Shown: positions 12,750 to 24,900 of the stretch, in pieces
How positions within the stretch are numbered: the first letter of the stretch is position 1
How the letters are laid out: the number at the start of each line of letters is the position of its first letter
NCBI GenBank assembly: GCA_036346255.1
Contig: CM070618.1
Location: forward strand, 59,593,655-59,657,654
DNA from: Ampelocalamus luodianensis
Taxonomy: Eukaryota > Streptophyta > Magnoliopsida > Poales > Poaceae
Direction: 5' to 3'
Length of the DNA: 64,000 bases
Notes under the pieces: generated by a model
What the model was told of the DNA's origin: nothing
Databases searched by the model: none
Seen by the model: the letters and a program-made list of their open reading frames with translations, nothing else
Made by a program: the position numbers and the translations under genes

Positions 12750-13060
12750 GAAGAAGTGAGGGCGAGCAGTGGTGTGACGTGAGGGAGAGGGAGCAGGGGC
12801 CGCCAAGGGAGTGAGGGAGAGGGGTGGAGGGACCAAGGGAGGGAAAGGGAGGAAGTGAGGGCCAGGCAGGCACGACGGCTTCAGCGTGAGGAGGGAGAGG
12901 GAGACAGGAGGAAGAGGAAGTGAGGGAGAAGGAAAGGAAAGGGGAAGGAGAAAGGGAAAAAGAAAAAAAAAAGAGGAGGGGAAAAAGGGAGTACGAAGGA
13001 AAGGGGGAAAAGGGGAAAGGAAAAAAAAAAGAGAGGATGGGAACAGGGAAATGGAGGAAA
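12750..13060. repeat. purine-rich (GA) low-complexity tract
   Basis: About 300 bp of almost pure purine on the plus strand (gaggga, ggaaag, aaagaaaa words). It produces a shadow frame on each strand with K/E/R- or S/P/F-rich translations that are not protein-like. It lies inside the left part of the hAT element. Confidence 0.7.
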
Positions 13061-13089
13061 ATACTGAAATTCAAGTAATTATGTAAAAT

Positions 13090-13310
13090 TATGGACACTT
13101 AAAAATTCAGTGGGGAAGTGAAATTTTATTGATATTTTACACACATATTGTTACTGCCTCGTTAAAAACCTTACACCCAGTGTAGGGTTCCCCCGGTAAG
13201 GAAAAGAGTATAGTAACTATATTCATGCATATATATCGGCTACTCGATATTGAGATCGGCTAACGCCTTTATGATCTCGGGATCCTCCAGTTTATGCTGA
13301 TGCCGTTTGG
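13090..13310 (-). pseudogene. remnant of a Copia-element 3' end
   Basis: On the minus strand the stretch around 13130-13200 reads like the tail of many grass Copia elements: a spaced series resembling 'ctttttcct...accggg...aaccct...ggtttttaacgaggca'. A short upstream peptide (KRHQHKLEDPE, about 13310-13270) is of the type seen at the C-terminus of Copia polyproteins. No LTR or reverse transcriptase is attached. The call rests on this resemblance alone. Confidence 0.35.
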
Positions 13311-13399
13311 CAAGGATATAACAATCATCATTTAGTTATTATTTATATGTAATTCTTCTTATAGGTATTAATATCTCCATGCCGATCTTAAGTATACCC

Positions 13400-14084
13400 C
13401 TTTTTATTCATAAAAGAGAAACCAGGTTATATGGTCGTAAACCTTTTTACGACCATCCCATGGTCGTAAGTCTTTCCACGATTATGGCATAGTCGTAAGC
13501 CTTCCTCTACGACTACCCTGTAGTTGTAAAATCTTCTACGACTTGCCTAGCTTTGACTAGCCTGGTCTCGACAACCCTATGATTAATAAAGTTTGCTGTC
13601 ATCTGGGCCTAATTAATTAGGGAGTCGTATGCATCATGTCCGATACACATGGCAGTTAGCATACGCAGTTATCCTCAAGAATAACTGTACGTTCTCTTCT
13701 CTGTCTTCGACAATAACCGCTTGGCGACATGGGGAACTTGTCTCTCTGACAATAACCTCCATCAATGGTTTATTACTTAAAACTTTGAGACGTCTCTTGG
13801 ATTGGAGGAACTGTCACCTCCTCATACACTATATAAAGGTTGAAGTCGGAAGCGAGAGAGGGCGACGGGACATAACAAGACAATCGAGCACAAGATATTG
13901 GACTTTAGTCTTCCTCTTGATTGTAATTAGCACTCTCAATACAACACAACAGGAGTAGTGTTGTTGTTCTCTTCGGAGAAAGCTTGAACCTGTATAAAAT
14001 CTATGTGTCTTCTGCATAGTTCCAATCATAAGAGACCCCCTGATATAAACAATCATACGTAAGATCGGTTCTAGATCACCGACA
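13400..14084 (+). repeat. plus-strand LTR fragment of a Gypsy element; left edge unresolved
   Basis: The right edge ends ...GATCACCGACA at 14084, and hAT coding sequence starts directly after it. A promoter-like ACTATATAAAGG lies at about 13827-13838. Downstream leader-like sequence contains gaacctgtataaaat and gagaccccctgatat, as in R/U5 regions of grass Gypsy LTRs. The left part (13430-13560) carries copies of the ggtcgtaa...ttacgacc hairpin also seen in the Tat-B LTRs. I could not find the left terminus or a target duplication, so this is probably a truncated or solo LTR inside the hAT element. Confidence 0.5.
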
Positions 14085-14929
14085 ACGCTCTTTTGCCAAT
14101 TCCCAATCTTTGAGGCAAATGATTGCCTCCACCATCTTGGCCATGAGGGGTGGCCTCATTTCTTCGATTATTCTTCCTACCATATTGAACATCGCTTCTG
14201 AAGAGACAGAGAACACCAGAACCAATAGAACATCTCGTGTGAAATGGCACAACATAGGGAATATCCACTTGTTGTTCTTCCACTACTCGAGCAAGTCTAA
14301 CTTACCTCCGCTAGAAAGATCAGGATCGATGTTTGCAAAATCATACTCCACTTAGTGGTTCAGCTCTGAGGCAGAATTCCACTTGGGGCGCCTAAGGCTG
14401 AGAGGATGAAAAACTTAACTTTCCCTTCACCTATTCCCTCCATAGCAATCTACAAACCTGCTAACTTTTTTGTAGGATCTAAAATGGTAGCAAACCAATA
14501 TAGTTGTGAAATAGATCCAAAACATTTAACAAAATTTTCCTCCATTGCTGCAACAACATGATCTAAAAGGGGATACTCCCTAGATTTAGCAAACTTATCT
14601 ACAATTAGCCAAATAAAATCTATAACTAAGTAAGAGGTAGGGAAGTAAATACTGGATAGAGCCTTAGTTGCTTTGTACAAATGTCTCAAAAACTCTAAAA
14701 AAATGACTAACAATTTCTCAATCTGAGTTAGTAACTATCAACTTATTAGTCTGAGCATTGACAAAGACATATATAATATGTTTATATCCTTGTACCTTCT
14801 TCAGCATGATGTATGTCAAGTTTTACCTCACCTTCATGTCAAGATCGAATTTTCTTGGGACCTTGTCGTTGGCTACGCAGTACTCAGCGAACCTGGCTAC
14901 CACTTGTGTTGAACTTGAGAGGTAACGAA
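14085..14929 (-). pseudogene. hAT transposase, C-terminal part (broken)
   Basis: On the minus strand, 14929-14450 encodes peptides typical of the central-to-C-terminal part of RICESLEEPER-type hAT transposases. These include PRKFDLDMKVR, the block LDHVVAAMEENFVKCFGSI (within 14450-14713) and FATILDPTKKLAGL. 14360-14090 encodes the conserved hAT dimerisation region, with recognisable DFANIDPDLSSG, FARD-like, SSEAMFNMVGRIIEE and KMVEAIICLKDWELAKER motifs, and then stops. At least one stop codon and several frame changes interrupt it. It continues from 15336-15925, across a Copia LTR fragment. The C-terminal block mediates transposase dimerisation in this family. This copy cannot be functional. 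Confidence 0.8.
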
Positions 14930-15335
14930 TGTTGGTGATATGCCCTAGAGGCAATCATAGAGATGATTATATCACGTCTATGTTTACGAGTTGGTCGTAG
15001 ACTGGTCGAACATAATTACTAAGTGGTCCAAACCTACCAGTAAGAGTTACGAATGGTGAAACCATATATGAACTAGTCGTATAGAGATACGGTATGTCGT
15101 TAGTGATAACGACACAGTCGTAGGTCATATTGTATTAATGTTCGTCCGATATAATTTGTGTGTATTCGGAATCGTTATGTCATGCTAGGAACCACTAACG
15201 ACTCATGATCGAAAGGGTTTTAGTCACAACCAATTTATGCATGAACCTCTGAGGATCACACACTTAACAGTTGAAACAAACGTGTTCGGATAGGATCCAT
15301 CGTGGGCTCTATATAAGAGGATGCTTGAGGCTATT
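14930..15335 (+). repeat. Copia LTR fragment inside the hAT gene
   Basis: It starts TGTTGGTGATATGCCCTAGA, the same start as the Copia LTR at 34975, and stays similar to it through gtcgttagtgataacgacacagtcg-like sequence and the ggatgcttgaggcta stretch, where hAT sequence resumes. At about 400 bp it is much shorter than the 1579-bp copy. Roughly two dozen hAT codons are missing at the junction, so a deletion followed or accompanied the insertion. Confidence 0.65.
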
Positions 15336-15925
15336 GGGAGATATGATCTACACATCTCTGGTGGAGAACATATCCACCGATATATGTTTGCAACCTTAGG
15401 GTGAGGATGTTCATAGCCATCGTATTAGTCGATGAGTTATCAAGAGTTATAGAAACAATCTTATTTTCTATCTAAAAATCCTCAATTACCCCAAGCATGA
15501 GCTCAGCAATGGCACCTCCTGTGTGTGATTTAGTAATTAACTTAAACCCTATGATTCTCTTGTTTAGCTTGTACTCATCATCTAAATAATGGGCTACAAC
15601 ACTAAGGTAGACAGTTCTCTGGTGCAATGATGTCTAAATATCCGGTTAAAGAAAAGAGTACTAAACTTGTAGGAATATTTCCTTTAGTGTTGCTAGCCAT
15701 TACTATATATCCCTAAAATATCGAGGCGAGATCATTCTCCTACTAACATGTTAGTAATGTAGACAAAAGCCATGTTAGATTATTCTTTCGAACAAGTGAC
15801 TTTCACCCATCTTAATCAGTTGATGTTAAAAAATAATGTATCTAGCAATTTCCTCATAGGCATAATAAGGGTTGTATGCCTAAGTACTTACAGAGCCATC
15901 AACCTCGAAGTTAAGCTATGCCTGG
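15336..15925 (-). pseudogene. hAT transposase, core region (broken)
   Basis: The minus strand carries, in order from about 15660 downward, HYLDDEYKLNKRIIGFKLI, GAIAELMLGVIEDF, ENKIVSITLDNSSTNT and YIGGYVLHQRC. This is the block of hAT transposases that holds the catalytic aspartate region and the conserved C/H motif. Upstream sequence up to 15925 continues the poorly conserved linker after the BED finger and joins the N-terminal piece at 47066 once Tat-A and one copy of CCTGG are removed. Stops and frame changes are present. It is a remnant of the host transposon's gene. Confidence 0.8.
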
Positions 15926-16581
15926 TGTCGACGATCAAGACGTCGATCTTACGAAAATAGAAAGGAGAAAATGACGTGGGAAATCTCAGGGAATAATGGG
16001 ACTGCTTTCTTTTATTAATATGAACTGGAATTTACAAGGTATATCCTAAGGACTCTGCTTGCCCTCTTGCTAACTCAGAACTATTACACGAATCTATGGC
16101 TTGTGCTTTTTGTCTTTCTTCTTCTGTTTTCTTTTTTCCTCTCTTGATCCGCCCAGGTTCCATCTTTAAATAGCCCTCGAAGAGGTGGCAGTTACTTCCG
16201 GAGAAGGCGCCTGATGCGAAGCGTTGCGTCTGGTCGGAGTCAAGTGACGGTTGATACAGAATCAACCGTTTGGCGGTTATATGTCTATGAAACATATAAC
16301 CACACGCAGGTTGTTCAACGTGTGTCTTGGATAAGATACGTCGTATGGAATATGCACGTGTTCCATTCATCATACGGTGAGAATATACCTTGGAATCGGT
16401 TCTTACCTTCTACGAAGCGGTTCTCCTGGTGGAAGCTTGGCAGGCCTTCGTCCACCAGGTACCCATTATGTAACCTCTGGAATCTCGACCCGGTGAGTCG
16501 TGCACCTCAAAGGTTACGACCATGAAGACGTATGGTCTTTTATATATTAAAGATAATATATAGAGGTTTTAATCCTCGTCA
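15926..16581 (-). repeat. 3' LTR of Tat-A
   Basis: This is the left LTR of Tat-A, clearly alignable with 46415-47060 over its full length. Most differences fall at CAG or CTG sites (for example ctcaggga here against ctcggga in the other copy; actcagaac against actcgaaac). Some sites are damaged in one copy and some in the other. Confidence 0.9.
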
Positions 16582-16600
16582 GCTAGCCCCCGAACTTTAA
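16582..16600 (-). promoter_or_regulatory. polypurine tract of Tat-A
   Basis: Directly inside the 3' LTR the minus strand reads AAAGTTCGGGGGCTAGC, a purine-rich tract of the form usual in Tat-type elements. It primes plus-strand DNA synthesis in reverse transcription. Confidence 0.7.
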
Positions 16601-16905
16601 ATGAATAGGTCGTGTGAACACCTTTCTTCCGATGAAATCGTATCGGGATGACGCTTATTAAATACAAAGGCATTTGAAGCGGTTTGTATTCACTTTAAAG
16701 TTGAGAACTTTGCCTTGGGATTTGAAGAGTTTATGTATCCGTTGGACTTTTTTGGGTAACTCCTTATTACGGTTTAGGATTTCTGAAGCTTATAAAACCT
16801 CTATGTAAACTTAGGGTTTTTTCACTTCCTCCTTTCTTTTCTCATCTTCCGAGTAAAAACTACCTCCGACCTCCTTTGCTTTTCTCACCCAAAAAGAACC
16901 TAACC

Positions 16906-19736
16906 ATGTCGGACCAAATCACCAACTGGTCGGTTTCCGACCTAAGTGAGAAAAAGTTAGAGAATCTAGAGAAGATCAGGATGCTCCCCAGCAAGGATGT
17001 GATTTCTTGGAGATCCGCGTTTGGGGAACATTCCCAGCGATGAAGATGGAGAAATTCTGTTTTCTCGCATATATCGAATCGCGGTTTAGGCTACCAATTC
17101 ACTCCTTCATTCCTCAAGTTTTGGAGTATTATGGAGTTGAATTGGTGAATCAACTCCCAATGCCATCGTCAATCTCGTATTTTTATCTATCTCTGCGGCG
17201 TACTTGAGGATTCCGCAGATCCGGATCTATTCAGTACTACTACAGGGATGACAAAGTCCGAAAAACGATTGGGGCGCTTGGAGAGTGCACCTTGCGTCTC
17301 CATGATGGAAAAGCCGATGAGTACATTTTTATGTACTCAAAATCTTCGTGGTCGTCGTGGAAGAAGAGCTGGTTCTATATGAAGATCACGAAGAAAGACG
17401 ACCTTTATTATTACGGTAAGAAGGCGGTGAGAATCCGAGATGGCGCCTCTGACAGAGAAGAGGGAAATGTAGAAATGGGTTGAAGCAATCAAGCTTCTAG
17501 TGTCAAAGGTCTAACATCTTGGCATGTGGTGAAGGATTTTTCCACACGCCGGTTAGCCCTTTGAAGGCCCGAGCACATAAGATGCTCGGTACATTGGTCG
17601 TGATGATACGACGGAGATTCTAAAAATGGTAAGCCATTAACGATTGACCAGTTTTCCTATCTCGATTAATTATTTTCGTATCCTTAAATCTTTCATCTTA
17701 CCTTACTGACTCTATCTTCGATGAGATTAGAAGCCGGATCAAGATGATTCGCACGGAGAGCTCGGCGATAAAGCTAGTTTCCTCGGATCTTAGCGGTCAT
17801 TTCACAAGAAAGGATTGAAAGACTTAAGGTAAAAAATATCAACTCATTGTCTTATTGACGTACATATTATTTTTGATCGGTATACCATAAATCCTCTTTG
17901 ATGTGTAGTCGGTTGGGTTGAGAATCAACAAGGTCACCGAAAGATGTGAGCCAATTGATGATCCGATCTCCCTTCGACCACACAGATGTAAGCCTTCCGA
18001 GGTAGGTAACCAACACAAATAATATTTTGGATAAATTATGTTTATCGCCTAACTATCTTTGATGATGAATTTAGGCGGTCGTCGTACCTTCCAAAGAAGG
18101 TCATCGAGAACCCTCCGATTGCCTCACCGAGGCCTTCGTTGTGGAGGTAGACGAATCTACATCTCGACCGGCGATCGTGACCTCGACCAAATGGTCGCGG
18201 ATATCGCCCCGATTTTCGATCGGTGGATGTGCAAGATCTAGTCAACCCTACCGGTTTAAAACGGTGAAATCGCTTGATAAGAAGAGGAAGGTCGCATACG
18301 AACTTCACTTCGATGCGCTACAAGGGTAGATTCGTAAAAACAACAAGGTATATATATAAAATGAAGAGGTCGATTTATACATACCTTGGATCTTCCTTAC
18401 CTTCTCTCTCTCGTTTTAGATCTTCTCGTGTTCCGTGCGTGTCCGACTGCAGAGCACCCTCGGAAAAAGTTCCTAAGGTAGAGGTGGTCGTGGAGGCTCC
18501 CACGGGATACTCCTAAAGCAAAAACTACCGAGGATGAAGTAGCAAAGAAGCCCCCGAGCGGTGTTTCAAATCTGCCAGGATCCTCTAGTAATCCTTACTC
18601 CTTCTCGGAGGTAGTCATCCCCGAGACCCTCAACGAGTTCCACCTCCTCCAGAAATACTTCTCAAAGTTAACAAATTCCCTTTTTCTCCCGATTTATCGA
18701 GGATAAGGAACTTGATGAAGCTCGGGAAATATATCGGACCATCAAGCCAAGATTGGTCCAGATACCATCTTTTCCGAATATAACGATATAGCAATTCTGT
18801 AAGTGTTCTCGACCATCCTTACAACTCTTTCTTTGCGCTTTGAAAGCTTGCTAAAGAAAGGAATTTTTGTTTTTGTAGCATTTGGTCGAAAACTATGTTG
18901 TGATCGGAGGACTGACCCAGCGAATAAAAACTTTAGAGCAAAAACACTCCGATCTGAGAAGTAAGTACATTTCTCTTTTTGATCTCCTAAGGTTTATTAT
19001 CTTGATTCTCCTTATAGATTATCCTTCTCTTTCTATCATATTTGATAGATTTAGAGAAAATTAAAGAAGAGATCAAGGCCAAGGAAGCCCTAATAATAAA
19101 GATGAGGGAAGAAAATCAGAGTAAAGACCGGTCGATCGAGCATGCGATGACTAGGCAAAAAGAGGTTTTCGACTCTTGTGAGAAGAAAATCAAAGGTAAC
19201 TAGTCGGAGACCTAACCAGTATTCCATAACTCCAATTGTAAAGAGTACATTAATTTTGTTTATCTACTCGTGCAGAAAAAACTGTTGCACTTGAACGAGC
19301 GGAGAAGACCCTCGATTTTGAGCGTGGCCAAAAGGAAGCTTTTGTATTTGACCTTGATGAGAAGATCAAGGCTCTTAACAAGATGATCTTCGATATGGGA
19401 TCATGATCAAGCTTGCCTTCTTTAGGAGATCCAACGGAAAAGATGGACTACTTTGGTCAACTTTTGGAAGATCTCAAAGTTCTGCTCAAAACTATGGGGG
19501 AAAACCATACCCAGACAATGAAGGAAGCTATTGTAACTGGAGTTAGTGTTGCTTTAGCAAAACTAAAGGCTTCCGATCCCTCTATTAACCTTAAAGCTGT
19601 GGAAGAGGACTTGATCGCTCGAGAGTGAAGAACAAAACTTCTCGAGGAAGTAAAACCTCTCGGAGAGAAAGTTGCAGGGGAAATGGAAGTCGGATCTCCA
19701 TCTCATAGCGACCAGTCTGGAGGTCCTAATATGTAA
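16906..19736 (+). pseudogene. Tat-A antisense extra gene, Transposase_28-like, multi-exon
   Basis: Starting at ATG 16906 (MSDQITNWSVSDLSEKKLE...), the plus strand, opposite to gag-pol, encodes pieces that resemble the grass 'putative gypsy type transposon' family (Pfam Transposase_28). The pieces are WRSAFGEH, RFRLPIHSFIPQVLEYYGVE at about 17080-17145 and WSSWKKSWFY at about 17350-17385. A coiled-coil-rich C-terminal half (about 18880-19630) ends at TAA 19734-19736. Plausible introns with GT...AG ends appear repeatedly, for example near 17637, 17828, 18006-18074, 18345-18419, 18797-18879, 18961-19049 and 19195-19275. Introns can persist because this gene is antisense to the genomic RNA. The frame is disturbed in several exons, partly at CAG/CTG-poor positions, so I call it a pseudogene in this sequence. 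Its function is unknown. Confidence 0.7.
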
Positions 19737-20729
19737 ACAGATGTAATATTAGACTATGTAAAATGAAAAACTTACCTTTTGTCAAAGAAGATCCTGCTTT
19801 GTCAATGTTGTTAAATACTCATATATCTCCTAGCCCCCGACTGCTTATGTTAGTAGATGAACGTTACTAAAAGAAAGCAGTAGACCAGGAAATTGAGTAA
19901 TAACGATGACCATGGTAAGAGTGCTGATAATGTCTATGACAACGATCTAGGAAATACTAGGAAATCATGTGGTCGGAACCAGCTGACGATTTCGACTAGT
20001 CTAGATCTTGTCCATTATCGAAGTACTATGAAATACCACTTGTAGTCGGAAGACATAACAAAGACCGGATTTTGCTGATAAGAAGATATGCATTAAGAAT
20101 GTATGCAAAGAAAAAGAAAAGAAGAGATAAGTACCGTTGTTTAGAAAATATTTGGATCTGGTCGTATCGAATCTCAAGAACTAAAGATTTGTTAAAATAT
20201 GTCGCGAAACGTGCTCATGATCAAATCCGATCGCCATCGAGGATTGTAGGAAAAGGACCGTCACTAGAAGCTCCTTCCAAAGGCGGGACCACGTGCGAGA
20301 GGAGAGACTTCGACCAGAGGCTTTACGTGTCCCGACCAAGATCCAAACTTGATTAGAAATGTAATGTTGAAATAAAATAACAATCTTCAAATTCAAGAAA
20401 GAAACGAAAACCAAGTAAACCGTCGAGTTGGTATTCCTCATACTCGTATGATTCTTTAAGAAAAGAATGTCCAGTCGCGGCGTGTGTATCATTGAAGCAA
20501 TGATCACGTCTAAAACCGATGTGGTCGGTGACATTCAAGTCGGCAACCATGAGTAGTGGAGATCCTATCGAAAGGAATATCGGAGAGAATGAGAGTCTTC
20601 TCCGACCAACCAACGAACGGAATGACATACGACCAGATGCGACAAATAATAAGCATAAACAACCATACTTATCATTTTTAAGGAAAAGCATCTTTATTGA
20701 AAAAAGAATGTAAATGAAATACATGAAAT
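19737..20729. other. Tat-A spacer between antisense gene and integrase
   Basis: The spacer lies between the 3' ends of two converging coding regions, the antisense gene (plus) and gag-pol (minus). It shows no recognisable domain on either strand. The frames at 20072-20356 and 20353-20787 overlap each other on opposite strands and carry no known motif. Confidence 0.5.
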
Positions 20730-21969
20730 TAAACATAGAACTTACACAATTGATCAATATTCCAAGAATTAGACAAAACTTGCCCATCGGTCATAGCTAA
20801 TCGTACCGATCCTGTCCGGAGTAACTTACGACCACGGTGTATGGACCTTCTCATTTAGGTGAAAGTTTGTTGCGACCGCTTGGTTCGAATTTTCTAAGAA
20901 CCAAATCACCTACGCTTAGGTCGCGAGGTTGCACCTTACGATCAGAATACCGACGCATGACTTGCTCGGTAGATCGATGATCGTAGCAAAGCTTGGTTTC
21001 GTCGTTCTTCAAGGAAGTTGATGTCGTCAAGTCGTCGTTCACACCGATCACTTTCGAAAAGGAATCGATTCGAGCGGAACCAATTTTAAGCTCGAGGAAG
21101 CATGGCTTGCTCAGTAAACCATAAAGAATGGTGTTTCACGGCCGCACGACTAGTCGTGGTGCGAACGACCCATAATACGTATGGAAGTTCTTGAACCCAA
21201 GCTCACGGCCAATTAATCGATCGAATACTCGTCGTTTGATCCCTTGCATTATGATACCATTGGCTCGCTCAATCGCTCCATTGCTCGTGGATGAGCAAAT
21301 GGTTAAATGTATCTTGATACCTAGTTCTTCACGAATTCGAAATTATCGCTTGAAAATCGGGCACCATTATCGATGATTATACGATCGGTACACCAAACCG
21401 TGTAATCACGCTTTTTGTTAGGAACCTCTTGGCGGCTTCAGTTGTAGTTTTTACAACCGACTCGGCTTCGATCCATTTAGTGAACGTGTCAATCATAACG
21501 AGCAGGAACTCAAAGCCCCCGGGTGCTCTTGGGAAAGGTCCCAGAATGTCCAGTCCCCAGGTTGCAAAAGGTCAAGAAAGAGGAATTGTTTGCAAAGTTT
21601 GAGACGGCTGATGTACTTGTCGACTATGAAGCACTTTTGCATCATGAAGGGCAGTTGGCCAGTAGTATCCTTGCCTAAAGGCTTTACCAACCAAAGTTCT
21701 GTAGGAATGATGTGCTCCATGCACTCCTCCATGAATTTCGCTAGCAATTTAATGCCATCCGAGTGAGATATGCATCTCATCAACACTCCGTGAGATCCTC
21801 GCTTATAAGGTACGCTCAATGAGAGTGTATGATTTGGCTTTTCGTGCAATGCGATCAGCCTCTACATCATCTTCGAATTAGGTCATCTCAAGATAATTGT
21901 AGATCGATGTCATCCAATCTCTACCGTGATCGTGATGGCGCCAACCATCATCGACACATGGAGCATCCA
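20730..21969 (-). pseudogene. Tat-A integrase (broken)
   Basis: On the minus strand, 21849-21493 reads as the N-terminal zinc-binding part of a Gypsy integrase and its linker (GVLMRCISHSDGIKLL, then a conserved LVKPLGK-like stretch). 21480-21060 carries the DDE core in several frames. 21051-20851 encodes the C-terminal region (MRRYSDRKVQPRDLSVGDLV, then LSPK followed by EGPY), ending at a stop near 20733. Integrase joins the cDNA to host DNA. Frame changes and a stop just before EGPY make it inactive as written. The upstream linker is cut by the Tekay-type insertion at 21970. Confidence 0.75.
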
Positions 21970-24900
21970 TGTAACATCCCAATCTTGGGCTTGTGTTTCA
22001 AATGTAAGAAAATCAGTAGGAATTAAAACTTTTTCTTACATCATGTATTTCCTGTTGTGCCAAACAATTCTTGTACAAGGGATTATGGAAATACATTGTC
22101 ACAAGTCTAGTTGATCCAAATCTTGACATTCCAAAAACAATCTTGTCAAATTTTGTGATCATCCTCTGGAAATATTTTTCCTAAGTCTCTGTGATGGTTT
22201 GTGACCCTCTGAAAAATTTCACAATTTTTAGAAATTGTTTGAATATTTTTAGAGCGATCAAACCTGTTCGACTCTCAGTCAAACATTAAAACAGAGCCTT
22301 GCAGAATTTTTGGAGATTTATTCACAGTATAAAAACCTCTGAAAATTTTGCACAAGGTTAATATCTGGGTTAGCAAGCTCCTGTAAAAATTTCATAATTT
22401 TTGGAGTTAATTTGCTACCTCAAATAAATCATTCAAAGTCTCTGTTCTTATTTCAAACTCAAACTTGGTTTCACTGTTACTCGGGTTCGAGTCAGACTCG
22501 GGCTCGAGCCTTTTGATTCGGTCCAGTCAACTAGCTGCACCGAGCCACTCTTTAAAACGCGCCTTGGATCTCAACCGTTGGATCTAAATCGCACGGCCCG
22601 CGCGCGTGTAAGACTCCGGACCTTCCGTTGCAAGTTTGATTGTCGGCCGTTAGATCTCCATCCAACCATCGAGATGCGCGAAACCTTGGACCCTCGCTTG
22701 CATTTTTGAATCGGGCGTTGGATTAAGATCCAACGTCCGCGTGTCCTTCGTTGTAAACGCGTTTGCGACGTGGGGCTATTCGAGCCGTTCGCTTCTAATC
22801 GTAGGGCTCGCAATCTCCCCGTTGTGTTTTAAAGCCCGTAGGCGTGGCACTATCTCGGCCGTCCGTGTCTCATCCAACGGCCGTGAATCACCGAGTCTTT
22901 TCGTGGGTCGCCTTCTACCTCCGACTGCGCGAGCAACGTAGGGGAGTAATGGCAATGTCATTTCTTGCTCCTAAAGCCACCCTAGCCGACGCTTAGGGGT
23001 ATGGGGTACTTTGAGCGAGCCATGCCCTAATGCACGTCTTCACCTCTTTTTCCTTGCTCGGCGCACCTTGTGCTCGTGTTTTGCCGCCCGAAAGATTGGT
23101 GGTGCAAACCCTAATGCTTTCATGGCTTTATAAGCACTCTCAATGCTTCCTAGTATCTCTTTAGACCACCACCAAGCTTCATTCACCGTATTGGAGCTTA
23201 ACACCTCAAAATGGCAAACCGCCATTGTTGACCCGTGGAGCTCCTTGGGTGTTCTTGGTGTTCCAGTGGTCCTCCTTCACGTTTCTTTGCCCTAACCTTA
23301 TCTATTTACTTCCTTGAACATTTCCCCTCACTTAATTTTGGATTTGATTCTCAGGAATTGTCCAATTTGGGGTTTGTTCAAATTCGGCCGAATTTGGTCA
23401 TCTTCTTCCTCAACTCAGGTGAGTGCTCCATTTTCTAATTACTTGCTCATGTAGCTTCTGTGAATCATTATGAAGCTATAGTGATGCTTTGGTATCACTC
23501 ATTTGGCTCAGGGTGTCGTTTTCAACCTTTCTTCTTCGGGTCCGGCGAGCTTTCACCGTGATCAAGCAACTCCGGCCATCTTTGAAGCTTCTTGTCACTA
23601 AGGTAGCTTCTTATTAGTCCTTAGAAGCGTTAGCACCCGCATCCTAGGCTTGCAGTGAAGCTCATCGCGATTTTCGTGTTTAGCAGTAAGCTCCCATTTT
23701 CGTTTTTCGGCTGGCCGCGTTCTAGTCCTTCGCGCGGTGAGAATGCTACCATTAGATTCGTTGTGCTATTGCGAATCCATTTTGGTCCTTGGTGGGCGCC
23801 GCCGCGGCCAGTGTCGCCGGCGATTTGCCGTTGAAACCACTCGGGTTTTGCCGGCACAGCGCTTCTGTTTTCGTCACTTAATTAGGACACATTAATTATC
23901 AATCATTAGCTAATTAATTGTGTCTTAATCTTTGTGGTTGAGTCACTGACCAGTGGGCCCAATATCCTTAAATCGCTCTCTGGTGCAATCCCGCACTGTT
24001 CCGACATCATTAATGTTAATCATTGGTTAATTAATGTGTCGACATTTAAATCGCTATCGGAATTTACCTCTGGGTCGCTGACTTGTGGGCCCGAGGGATT
24101 AAAATCAAATTCCAGTAGCCATTAGTGTCTCTCTTAGATCTAATTAATGATAATCATTAGAATCTTTAATCCTGTCCTAACCGCCACTCTCGATCGACAA
24201 GTGGGCCAGATGCCTTGCACGTGGGTTAAACCAAATAGCGTGGGTGACTGAAGTCACCGACATGCGGTCCCACATGTCAAGACCTCTCTTTGAACTTCGA
24301 TCTTTAGCCACCGTTCGCTTTCTAGATCTGCGCCCGATCTCGTGTGCATTCGACCCTCCGGATGCCTTGATCGTTCTCGGCCGTCGATCTTGAGATCAAC
24401 GATCGAGATCGTGTGTGCAATCGGACCTTCCGACCGCTGGTGCGCTCTGGACCGCCCATCCGCAGACTGCGGTCGAGGTTGGCCAAGCAACCGCACGTCG
24501 GATGCATACACTCGTGAGCCGTTGGATCGTGATCCAACGCTGGCTCCGATTAGGTTTGCGCGCATTAGCTGCGCTGCCGCGTGAGCCGTAGGATGTTAGA
24601 TCAAGGGTTGGGAGTTGTCCACGTCGTTTTCTTTTATTTGGGTTGTTCCAGTATTTCGTAAGTATTTATTTAACCACCAAAATGGTGTAAAAACTTTAGA
24701 AACTCATAACTAATTCATTTTAACTGCTTTTTAGATAATTCCAACGGTAATAAATTATGTTGTCACTTTAGTTTATTATAAAAATGGATTTTAGCATGTT
24801 CCAGTAGGAGAAAATTGTATAACTAGGAATAACTTGATTTCTGTCATTTTGAATATTCCAGAAATAGTTTTAATCTTGAAAAATGCATATCTTTTTCTGT

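Noticed and set aside
12709..13098. 129-codon S/F/P-rich minus frame
   Set aside because: It is the translation of a purine-rich low-complexity tract.
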